This document shows, piece after piece, positions 53,027 through 62,765 of a stretch of DNA of 64,000 nucleotides (position 1 is the stretch's first letter; each line of letters starts with the position of its first letter). The position numbers and the translations under genes were made by a program. A model generated the notes under the pieces. That model did not search any database and was not told the DNA's origin. It worked only from the letters and a program-made list of their open reading frames with translations. The DNA is taken from positions 76,883,804 to 76,947,803 of the forward strand of contig OW386287.2 of NCBI GenBank assembly GCA_936432065.2, read 5' to 3'. Source of the DNA: Rutpela maculata. Taxonomy: Eukaryota > Arthropoda > Insecta > Coleoptera > Cerambycidae.

Positions 53027-53337
53027 GTATAAGGTCAAAATTTGTAGAGTCTAGGTTCTCTCGTATTCAGCAAAGATGTTTTAACTCCTAGATCGCTCAA
53101 CTCTATCTCAATTCTGCGTACAACATATATATCCTCGGTGGCTATTCTTGAACTTGAGGGAGTAGAATGTGTAAGAGAAAACAATCGTTTTCTACTCCCT
53201 CATGTAAAGTTTGTATTCTTGAATTTATTTTCCCCAGCCAGGTAGACGAAAACACTCCCTACTTATTCCCTTACTTTTAGCAAGAGAAAGTCGAGGGAAA
53301 GCAGAAAAGAATCATTTTTTAAGTACTTTGTAGGTTA

Positions 53338-53842
53338 CAGTGTTGCGAGCAGGTCTCGTTTTTTCGTACTAGATGTCGTTATAAATTCGTAACAGATTTC
53401 AACTTTTCGTAATGACATACCTAGAGGAGAGTAGGAGAACGCCACGGGCGAAATTTTTTTTGAAGGTCATGATTTTTTAGAGTATCTTCATGTAACATAT
53501 ACTTATTACATCGAAATGAATAAATTGAATATATTTTAATGTTTCTATAGTGGCTCCACCTGTCATTGAATGGCGAAAATTTTCATTACAATGTCAAATA
53601 GAGGCGTCTTCTTCTTCCTGAATAAAATTACCGTTAACAAGTCGTAACTTTTAAGAGTCTAGCGATTTCGTTTTACTTTGAGCACCGACTACCAGTTGTG
53701 CTGGTAGCATCTATCGGTATAAATATATAACGACATTAACGAAAAAAAAAAAGTAATAGATATTCGTTGCGGCGTAATAGCGTAATAGGGAGCGTTTAAT
53801 AGTAATAGATCTGTTACAAAAGTAATAGTGCTCGCAACACTG
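53338..53842. mobile_element. hAT MITE, 505 bp, with 8-bp target duplication, nested
   Basis: CAGTGTTGCGAGCA and TGCTCGCAACACTG are perfect termini. GTAGGTTA flanks both sides (53330-53337 and 53843-53850). It lies inside the 3.1-kb element, so it is younger. Non-coding. Confidence 0.9.
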
Positions 53843-53899
53843 GTAGGTTATGATCGCGCGTGTGGAGACTTGTCATATTAATTCGGTTTTATTTAAATA

Positions 53900-54052
53900 A
53901 TGGATATCGAAGATTTAGTGGCTATACAAGTTTTGGATGATTTAGAAGATGCGGAGGAACAGTTTGAAAATGCGAAAAATATTCGAATTTTAGGAAAAAC
54001 TGATCAAATTTTTGTTCGTTTATTTTTATATCCGCAATTTTGTTCATCAGGA
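53900..54052 (+). pseudogene. Possible Harbinger transposase N-terminal relic
   Basis: The frame starts MDIEDLVAIQVLDDLEDAEE and stays open for 50 codons to a TGA. An acidic, Leu-rich start like this is common in insect HARBI1-like transposases. The catalytic part is not recognisable downstream, where stops are frequent. The identification is tentative. Confidence 0.3.
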
Positions 54053-56561
54053 TGAGGGTTAGTTCGTATTTTGCAAAATTGTCGCATGATGTAGAGGATA
54101 GGTATACTGCTGCCATCGAATTAAATCCTAATATTTTGAGAAAAAAATGCTTTAGTATAAATATTGATGTATTTCCAAATATTACACATATGGATACTGC
54201 GAATTACTTGGTTTGCAGAGACGGAAGGATGACTCAAGGATGAGTTCAAACCATTCAAAAGTCTTGAAGCTGTTTGTGGTTAGGTGAAAGAAGTACTCTG
54301 CAAGAAATTTACAGAATAAAAGCTTGTTGCAAAGGTAAGAATTGTTGTCAGTGGTCAACCATTCTTTCCATATATATATATACTTGCCTAATTAAATGTT
54401 GCTTTATAAATAATTGCTAACGTACAAATTAATTTTTCAGGTTATAAACTCGTAGCATCGTGAACAAAAGCAATTGATTCCTTGGACTATTGCAGATTCA
54501 GATGGTTCCTTAGTACTTACTGTGAATATGTTGCTAGTCTAGACAAAACATGTTCACTACTTAGCGACAAGAAGTATTTCCTTTTAGTTTTTTAACAGTA
54601 AATATGGCTATGGTTGAGGTATTAACCGCTGTAATTTTTTTTAAAAAGACACCATATAAATTAAGCAATGAAGATTGAGGTGCTATAAACTATTTGAGGT
54701 ACCTATGTAATAAGACGTACATAATTTCTTCCATCAGTTAACCCCTCGTCTATAATGTATCTATAGTTTGGACTATATAATCCATTGTTTTTTCTGTAAA
54801 AATTTTATTTTTCATATATTGTTTATTTTATTAAATATTCCCTTTTTATTATGTTTTATTTATCACTCTACTACTATATATTGTTATAGTAAATCGGAAT
54901 AGTTAATTACGTCGAACTTGTACTTAGGTACGTGCATATAACTCAAAGCAAAACAAAATATCTTTACTAATTAAATAATTTATTATCCAAGGTCTATTAG
55001 TACTTCTAAGGAAAATCGAGAAGAAAGTTATAATTTATATTGTAAGAAAAAAATAAATGATTGTAACATAACGTGTATACTTTATATTAATATCTATCTA
55101 AGCAATAAAAGTAACATTCATAGTTTATATATAACAAAAAGGGCTTTTATAGCTACAATTCAACAGTCATAGCCCATTCAGACTTTGTTTATATGTTCAC
55201 TGAAGTTAGACCACTTCAAAGTTTTAATTTTATACTTCTTCAATGTTCAATAGTCCAATATTCAGTTTTTAAACACTACACGATATACTTTAAAAGGGCA
55301 CATTGCATCACTTGTTGACAGCGGGTAGGTACCCACTCTGGAATTTCCTTTCTTAATTTATGTACTTCATCAAATATCTTTATGAAGCCTGCAAATTTTC
55401 TTCTTTAAAACAATTTCTGCCATTGCACTTTTCTCTCTCTTGGTACAGCTCCACACCTTCGCTCAACTAAAATTTAAACAAGAAATAATTATTAAAAATA
55501 CTGACAAACCAATATAAAATGTTAATTTTCTTTACCCTGAATTGTTTATTGCTTGTTTGAGCAGCAGTAATTATTATCATAAGCAGTTTCAGTTTCACAT
55601 ATGGGTTTTAAATTATATCCCTTATTGAGAAAGGATGCTCAATTGGATATATCATCATGGTCTTGTAATACAGCTGTTTTTCCTACAACATACACCCACG
55701 TTAAAAATCAAATTCTTCTTACGTTAATATGCAACATACCACTAATAAAATCCTGAGAAGACTTGTAAAATCATTTCTTTTAATTGTTTGAAATCAGTTG
55801 CAGTCTTTTAACCCCCAACTTCTTCTGATTGTAAATGGAGGTTATTTTATAAAAATTGGCATAGATTTGGATTGTCACACTTCCACAATTAATAATAAAC
55901 CAAAAACTTGTCATTTTGTATGTAAAATATACATATAAACAATAATATTACGAAAAGTTCAGTCAGTTGCCATTTGACAGTTATAGAATTTCACTAGAAT
56001 AATATGTTTTTGATCTGTCAACTGTCACGCCACCACCAAACAATTTTTGGCCACCACAGCTGATAAATATCAGATAAAGGAGAGTTCTGATTGGTTATAT
56101 TGTGAAGAATAATATGACAACACTGTAGACTTCTCCCTCAAACTTTCACCGGTCCCTCGTTATTCCTTTTGTTCAAGAATACATGTTTTTCGAGTAGGGG
56201 AATTTCAAGTGAAAGGCGAGGGAATAAATTCCCCGGGGAGTAACAATTTCTCTCGCGCTCAAGAATAGCCACCCTGATCGAATAGGGAATTTCGGACGTA
56301 TTTTCTACTAAGATATTCACGATCGGTGGGCGGCGAACGAGAATAAACATGTGGAACCAACAGAATGAACTGACCATGTATCCACCGTGTCGTTCATATG
56401 AACGAATCTTCGTGAACGGGTCATTTAGGTGAGTGAACCGGTAAGACCCGGTTCACTCAAATGAGCCGGGTCTTACCATCACTAGTTCCAACTAGGTGTC
56501 GTATCGTCAATCGTATCGTAATCGTATCGTGAGTTCGGAATCTGGCTGCAGCTTTTAGGCG

Positions 56562-56905
56562 TAGTGATGGGGCAAACGGCGATTTCCTGATCACAGTGAT
56601 CGCCATGGTGATCGTTCAGTTATCACTGTTCTTTGTAGCAGTGATTATATCACTCTTTAGATCGCTTAGACGATTGTGTTCGGTTCATTACAAATCGGAA
56701 GTTTCAGAGCAGAGCGCTCTGTGCAGTTTGCTAAACATGCAATCGCGTAACGTGAATCGCGCTACCGCCCGCCTTTCGCTACTCTGCGACCATAGAAAAG
56801 AGTGATTTAATCACCGCTTCTTTTCTCCCCAATCGCTGTTAGCGATTGCTCAGTTGAAACAACAGGTGATAAGTAGCAGCGACGGTGATCGCCGTCACAT
56901 CTCTA
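56562..56905. mobile_element. hAT MITE, 344 bp, with 8-bp target duplication
   Basis: TAGTGATGGGGCAAACGGCGAT and the inverse of the right end (TAGAGATGTGACGGCGAT) are imperfect terminal repeats. TTTAGGCG flanks both sides (56554-56561 and 56906-56913). The interior is a set of inverted GTGATCGC words. Confidence 0.85.
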
Positions 56906-56929
56906 TTTAGGCGAGAAGTGAGTGTGGGG

Positions 56930-57594
56930 TAGTGATGGGCTGCTAAATAGCAGTCTGCTATTTTTTAACTGCTATTTGCTTCATAGCAGTAGCAACTGTT
57001 ACGAGCTCTGATAAATAGCTGCTACTTTTATAGCAGGTTGAAATCACTCGCTGAGTGCCAACACGCCTTTGCAGCAACACAAGCAGGCTGTGTCGGCCCA
57101 ATAGCAGTGATAGCACAAGCAGCGCAGGCACATTTGCTCCGCTACAGCGAACAGCAGCCAAGCGGGTCCACGCAGCACTTAGGAAGGGAATATGTAATTC
57201 ATGTGAAACTATTTTATTTTAATAGTATTTAACACATGATTATGTTCGTCTGCTCAAATATTTTAGAGGAATATAATAAATAAACTAATAAATGTTATAT
57301 TAACAGATAACTTTATAACAAAAAACGCAATCGCTGCATGGTCAGTTAAATATGATTAGTATCAAAAGAAATATAAATTATCTATTTATATTTCTTTTGA
57401 AACTAATCATATTTAACTATCCATACAGCGATTGCGTTTTTTTTTATATAAAGTTTCAGTTGTTATCTGTTAATACGTGCCTTTTAGCCAAAACAACTAA
57501 TGCTAAGAAATAGCTGCTATTTTTAACTGCTAAATGAAAATAGCAGTAGCAGAAGTAGCTGCTACACAAAAATAGCTGGTTCGACCCATCACTA
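56930..57594. mobile_element. hAT MITE, 665 bp, with 8-bp target duplication
   Basis: TAGTGATGGG and CCCATCACTA are the ends. GTGTGGGG flanks both sides (56922-56929 and 57595-57602). The subterminal regions are full of inverted TAGCAG words. It is interrupted by a separate hairpin element at 57300-57473. Confidence 0.9.
57300..57473. mobile_element. Nearly perfect palindromic MITE, 174 bp, nested
   Basis: TTAACAGATAAC at the left faces GTTATCTGTTAA. The arms of about 85 bp match almost throughout, including CGCAATCGCTG and AAAGAAATATAAAT blocks, with a loop of a few bases. Both ends read TTAA, which may be a TTAA target duplication. It is nested in a hAT MITE. Confidence 0.8.
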
Positions 57595-57735
57595 GTGTGG
57601 GGTAGAGATGGGCGGACCCTTCGAGAATACCTATCGCCAAACAGCTGTTTGTTTGTTCGGGATACAACTGTGAACAAGCAAATTATTAATTCCCGATTCC
57701 TTGGCTGGTGCAAAATAATGATCTCATCCCCCGAG

Positions 57736-58887
57736 TAGAGATGGGCAAAGTAACTCTTTTTACCGATCCGTCTCTTCGCATCTGGCTCCTATAAACGAGC
57801 CGGCTCAGTGAGTTGACTCAAAAGAGCTACACGACTCACAATTCACTTAATAATCCACACGGTTCGCATGTCATGCGCGCGTTGAAAAGTTATATGAGCG
57901 GGTGGGGTGAAGATGTCATTTGCTGGCACAAACCATGTCAGGACTCATGACTCTTGCCACTGTGGAGATTCGGAGAGATAATTTTTTACACACTTTTATA
58001 GAGACAAATACGCGCATTTTAATTATTATAGATACCTACATTTGTAAGCAACTTACTTATATTAACTATATTCCAACAGACATTCTAATAAACAGTGAAA
58101 GTCGATTCGCACGCCAATGTGCACCTACCATCGACCTACTATAAATAGACTGCGCGTCCCAAAAAATTGTGTTGTCAGCATCTTAGGCAACCAGCAATAC
58201 AGATTAAGGGCATTAAGGGTAATGTTTATTATTCACACAACCCTCACAAATAACTTATTTATGTTTAATTTCAGGGACTAACTACAAAATATGCCATAAA
58301 TTTAAAATTACATTTTGGAATTAGTAGGTTTCTTTATTTTATTTTTAAATGTACTTAATTTTTTGTAATTTTAACAATTGTATTTCTTCTATATTTGTGA
58401 TAAACAATTATAACTAATATTGTTTTCAATTAAAAACCAGTCAAAAATCGTATTTGTAACAATTTGTAGTATTCTCTTTAACAACACTTTATGTTTCTAA
58501 TAGAATTACGGAGCTTTTTGCCCTTAATGCGTAATGTGGGTTGCCTAAAATGACTCTATTATGTTGACAACATTCCACTTGCATTCTAACATAAGGAACG
58601 CGCAGTCCATTGTGTAGTATGTCAATGGCACCTACCCACACATCAAACACAATGCCTATTCTCAAACATAATCAGCTGATTCAAGTGAACCGAATTATCT
58701 GAAGAACCGAACGACTCGTTTCTATTCTATCGACGTTCGAGTCGTGGTGACTCGACGGCTGTAAATGGGCCGGCGTTCATGAAAAGAGCCGAGAGTCATG
58801 TAATTCGGAAATCGAGATCCGATTCACTTGACTCGCAGTACTGAGCCGGCTCTTTGAGTTGACTCGCTCACGAGTTACCCATGCCTA
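57736..58887. mobile_element. hAT MITE, 1152 bp, with 8-bp target duplication
   Basis: TAGAGATGGGCAAAGTAACTC faces GAGTTACCCATGCCTA. CCCCCGAG flanks both sides (57728-57735 and 58888-58895). The subterminal parts hold inverted GAGCCGGCTC words. The middle (58149-58612) is a further inverted-repeat insert. Confidence 0.9.
58149..58612. mobile_element. Nested inverted-repeat insert, about 460 bp
   Basis: The ends GACTGCGCGT and ACGCGCAGTC are inverse copies. Inner blocks (TTAAGGGCATTAAGGGTAATG facing CCCTTAATGCGTAATG, and TTAGGCAACC facing GGTTGCCTAA) extend the symmetry. No ORF. It is probably a separate MITE inserted into the hAT element. Confidence 0.55.
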
Positions 58888-59045
58888 CCCCCGAGTGCTT
58901 GGATAGATTTGAAGTTTGAGTTGACTGCTTCGTGATTTAAAGGTTTTATTTAGTGTTTATCCAAACTAATTCGCATTATTGAAAAAGTATTTTATTATAA
59001 TGACTTTATCAAGAAAATAAGGTAGTATAATAATAAAATTCAGTT

Positions 59046-59066
59046 GGAATACCCGGAATTATCGGA
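59046..59066 (+). repeat. Exact 21-bp copy of METTL13 exon 2 sequence
   Basis: These 21 bases are identical to 60659-60679 in exon 2 of the methyltransferase gene (codons for EYPELS). An AATTCAG that could serve as a splice acceptor lies directly before. The similarity ends on both sides. It may be a tiny duplication or a lost exon remnant. Confidence 0.5.
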
Positions 59067-59145
59067 TAATAAAACTATCCGTTGACTTGGTAACTGCCAT
59101 TTTCGTGCACGACATCGCCTCGGTCAAGCTCGAAAATACGGCCCC

Positions 59146-59275
59146 TGTAGTGTTACATTCTACAACTTATCCTGATTACCACCATGCAGAACAGTGACTC
59201 AAAATCGGAATAATTACCCCCGACCTCAAAAGCCGGTAATTGTGAGCCCGTTCCAGTTACGAGTTCCTTGCTTAA
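59146..59275 (+). repeat. Dispersed repeat shared with 25704-25830
   Basis: Colinear direct-orientation similarity over about 130 bp, including CTACAACTTATCCTGATTAC, CAGTGACTCAAA and CAGTTACGAGTTCCTTGCTT-like words. No coding content. Confidence 0.6.
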
Positions 59276-59912
59276 TTGACGATTTGTACGAAAGAAAGTT
59301 TGGTAAAAAGTGTCTAGATTGGTATCACTGTAATTCACTGCACATGTTGACCAACTCATCTAATTTTCAAACTTTGCAACAACTAAATACCTATAATATA
59401 ATAATCATAACGTTTTCATTATCTTTAATAGGGAGTTATCGCAAAAGGTAACGTATTTGCGTTAAACGTTATTTTTGACATCTAAGCAAGCGCATATTGG
59501 TTTTCACGTACAAAAACAAACATGCGCAAGCGTAGATGTCAAAGATAACGTTTAACGTACATACGTTATCTTCCGCGATAACTCCCTAATGTTAAACCTA
59601 CTTCCATTGAATATACACTTTGTCAATCACTGCTGCCAACTCTTCTAAACTGAGAATTCGGACAGTGTTGCATAATTCGACATTTTTTAAATATTGTAGA
59701 CTACGAAACAACTTAACAAATATGATTTATATTCAGTGGAAGTAGGTTTAACATTAAAGATAATGACAACAATGTTATGATTATTATATTATAGGTATTT
59801 AATTGTTGCAAAGTTTAGAAATTAGAGAAGTTGGTCAACATGTGCAGTGAATTACAGTGATACCAATCTTGACACTTTTTACCAAACTTTCTTTCGTGCA
59901 AATCGTTAATTA
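59272..59912. mobile_element. Inverted-repeat element with about 160-bp arms and a nested MITE
   Basis: The left arm TTAATTGACGATTTGTACG and following sequence to about 59428 are found in inverse at 59755-59912. Between the arms lies a smaller hairpin element (59429-59588), so the insertion order can be read. Confidence 0.7.
59429..59588. mobile_element. Hairpin MITE, 160 bp, nested
   Basis: TAGGGAGTTATCGC faces GCGATAACTCCCTA, and the arms continue inward through AACGTTATTTTTGACATC and GATGTCAAAGATAACG. It sits at the inner edge of the left arm of the surrounding element. Confidence 0.75.
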
Positions 59913-60116
59913 ACAGTACACAAATTCGTTAAAGAAAAATATATCATTGTCTTTTTAACAAAATAAAACTGCTTATTTTAAGAAATTACATTGTCTTTAT
60001 CGTGACGTCGGAACACAGAGGTCAATAACGGTGACAGTCCCGACACAGTCCCGATATATCGGGACGGTTGGCAACCCTTGTTGTGGTAAGCCCGCGAAAA
60101 GATGCCTTATAATAAT

Positions 60117-60252
60117 AGCTGTTTTCTTTCGTGCTGAACGAATTGATTGCAATCACTAAACAGCCAATCAAATCGAGGTATTTTTGAAATTCTTGTTCTC
60201 TATTGGTTGCTTACTGAAAGTGTTCAGTTTGTTCAGCACGAAAGAAAATGGC
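60117..60252. mobile_element. Short inverted-repeat MITE upstream of METTL13
   Basis: GTTTTCTTTCGTGCTGAAC at 60121-60139 is inverted at 60231-60249. An inner pair (TGATTGCAATCACTAAAC and its rough inverse) is weaker. It lies about 250 bp before the METTL13 start codon and may overlap its promoter. Confidence 0.6.
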
Positions 60253-60505
60253 TAATAAGTCGCTTAGCTCAAAGGAAAGCAGCTAGTACATTTGAACTAC
60301 TGATTCCTACATTTTAAATTTTAAGGTTAAAATTTATGGATGTGGTTGATTTGTTTTTCATTTTTGTTAATTATTACTTTTGTTTAAAATTGAAAACTAG
60401 ATTTTCCAGTATTTCCACTAGTGTGTCCTACCTCAGTTCATTATTTTGAACACGTGAGGGAAATATATATTATAAATTTGATTCCTACCTGCTATAAATA
60501 TTTCA

Positions 60506-61269
60506 ATGAATCTACTACCAAAGTCGAAAGAAGATTTTAGCCAAAAAGAATATTGGGACACATTCTTTAAAAAAAGAGGATTAAAATCCTTTGAATGGTA
60601 TGTTGTTTTCTCAATAGTTTGTAACCTTTCCAAATAATTGTATCTGTTTTAGGTATGGGGAATACCCGGAATTATCGGAGCATTTACATAAATATATTAA
60701 AAAACAGGATAATGTCCTTATAACTGGTTGTGGTAATTCTACATTGGGTCGAGATTTATATGACATCGGATACAAGTATTTATATTATTTTTACCGTCAA
60801 TAGAAAAAAATAGTTAACTTCTATAACTTTCAGCAACGTAACAAATATTGATATATCACAAGTGGTTATAAGGCAAATGTTGTCACAAAATGAGAAAGAA
60901 AGAATTAACTTGAAGTATTTACAAATGGATGCTTTAAATATGACTTTTGAAAATGAATCTTTTAGTGTGGTTTTAGATAAAGGTACTTTGGATGCTTTAA
61001 TGCCTAATGATAACTCAGAAATTGTATCAAACATAAATAAATATTTTAATGAAATTCAACGAGTCTTAAGAACTGGAGGGCGATATATTTGCATATCTTT
61101 ACTTCAAGAACATATTCTGAGAATTATTTTAAATTATTTTCCTACTAATAACTGGATGTTTAGAGCAGTTAGATGTTTTGAGGCAGAGAAAAAAGCAATA
61201 GAGAACGGAGAGAATTCTATGCCTGTATTTATAGTCGTATGTACTAAGTTTACAAGCTTACCAAGAAAG
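60506..61269 (+). CDS. METTL13: METTL13-type eEF1A methyltransferase, first three exons (partial at 3')
   Basis: METTL13 has two methyltransferase domains. The N-terminal one, seen here, trimethylates Lys55 of elongation factor eEF1A in mammals, and the C-terminal one modifies the eEF1A N-terminus. The exons are 60506-60597, 60653-60775 and 60834-61269, with GT-AG introns of 55 and 58 bp, encoding 217 residues. Motifs are MNLLPKS at the start, EWYGEYPEL, the SAM-binding VLITGCGNS (52-60), NIDIS with acidic D78, and VLDKGTLDAL (118-127), then VLRTGGRYICISL. The frame would stop at a TAG at 61285-61287, but AAG|GTAATA at 61267-61275 is a good phase-0 donor at the point where the human protein continues to its linker. 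The rest, including the C-terminal domain, therefore probably lies beyond the window. Confidence 0.9.
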
Positions 61270-62267
61270 GTAATACGCCAGAGATAGTATGTCAAATAGG
61301 TGTAAAAAAATAAAATTAGTTTTTTTTGTGTTTATGGATGAGTAACTAAGTGAGATCCAATTCTAATACACCCTTATATCTTCAGAAATATAATGTTATA
61401 TAGATTAATTAATAGGTAATATTTAAAAAACTTATAATACCCCTTTATTCCTGTAGCGACCGTCTTTGCACTAAGTTACTCATAGTTTTAGTAACTCAAA
61501 AACTGAATAAAGCAAATATAGATCTAGTCTGGGGTCCAACAGTACGAAATCGTTCTAAATTCCAAGTAACCTGTTCCGACATGACGTACATTTTTCAACT
61601 TCAGATTTGCAAAAAGGGGTTATATAGGACATCAGAAATGACTTGTCGGATTCTTATCAGCTCTTGCATAACTTCTTAAATGATAAGAAAAGAGACGAAA
61701 TGATAATTCCTAAAAAAATGTTTTTTAATACATAACACGTCCTGTAAAAGAAACTATGAGTGCTATCCATCTAATTTTTTTATAGTATACACTAAAGACA
61801 TAAGCGCTTGGATGAGGCTCGATGGCACTGTTTAAATATGTTTAGTTTTTTGGGAAAAAAATATGAAATCTGTAACTATAAAATATTGTAGTAAGAATTT
61901 CAACATACGAGCAAGTACTTCAATTTTAAATTTTTTGTGTATAAACTATGCTAACAAACACCCAATATATTGAAAATGTTTTTAAGACAAGAACTAAGTT
62001 GATATTGCATATAGTATTCGAGTTGTGGATTTTTAAAATGGGTGCATGACGCGGCGCATGTAATAAAGGCGACAGCTCTCCTAAAATTCATAAAGCGCAT
62101 GAAAACAGTTTACAGTGGAATTGGCTGGTATGTTTATATTTACTAGGCTTATGTACTTATGTATATAGTGTGAAGTTATTTGTCTTAACATTTTAACATT
62201 ATAAAAACTATTTGTGTTTGATTGTTTAAATCGATTGATTATTGTTTGCGGTTCAAATTTATTATTT
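61270..62267. other. Presumed METTL13 intron, start
   Basis: Begins at the GTAATA donor. No further METTL13 coding sequence is recognisable on the plus strand here or up to the window end. Confidence 0.5.
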
Positions 62268-62765
62268 ACTAGCTATGCCCGCGGTTACGTTCGCCTGGAA
62301 TTTTGATATTGACTAAAAAGCTTCTATATAAACGACGTTTGAGGTAGAATCGCCATTCTGGAATATTTCAGAAAACTCACAAATTTTCTGGAATATTCCA
62401 GAGTACTCTCGAATTTTCTGGAATATTACAGAAGTTTAATCTTAAAAGTTTATGCCGTGCAAATACGCTTATTGTAGAGATCATGCTGTATCTCCTGTTC
62501 TACTAGACCGATTTTCATAAAACTTGGCTTAGTCTAGGTCGATTTCGATGAAATAAGAACTAAATGTTACTCGAAGCTTAGATGAACCTCATTGGTTCAG
62601 TAGTTTCTGAGTGATGCGCGTTCAAACAGACAAGCAGACAAACAGAGAAAAATTCCAAAATCTGTCTTAATGTATTCCATTACTCATCTTACATCCCCCA
62701 CATCAGTTTTTTGTAAATATTTTCAATGTACATACACGTCAACTTTACAAATGTATTATATGTAT
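62268..62765 (+). repeat. Dispersed repeat (ACTAGCTATGCCCG type), copy 2, uninterrupted
   Basis: It is colinear with 42230-43392, in the same orientation, without the LINE insert of that copy. It holds repeated TTCTGGAATATT words and ends after TTTTCAATGTACA. It defines the empty site of copy 1. Confidence 0.7.

Larger units (their letters stand above)
53137..56273. mobile_element. 3.1-kb DNA transposon with GGTGGCTATTCTTGA termini
   Basis: GGTGGCTATTCTTGA at the left is inverted at the right (TCAAGAATAGCCACC, 56259-56273). Subterminal words such as GGGAGTA continue the similarity. It contains decayed coding on both strands: the N-terminus at 53900 on plus, and around 55450-55300 on minus a KIFDEVHKLRKEIPEWVP-like stretch that could be a Myb/SANT-type second protein. 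A two-gene layout would suit PIF/Harbinger, but no 3-bp target duplication was seen. It hosts a nested hAT MITE. Confidence 0.5.

Noticed and set aside
49533..56485. One hAT element of about 7 kb spanning the CIB 5' exons
   Set aside because: The two TAGTGATGGG-type ends lack matching 8-bp flanks and other complete elements lie between them, so they belong to separate partial copies.
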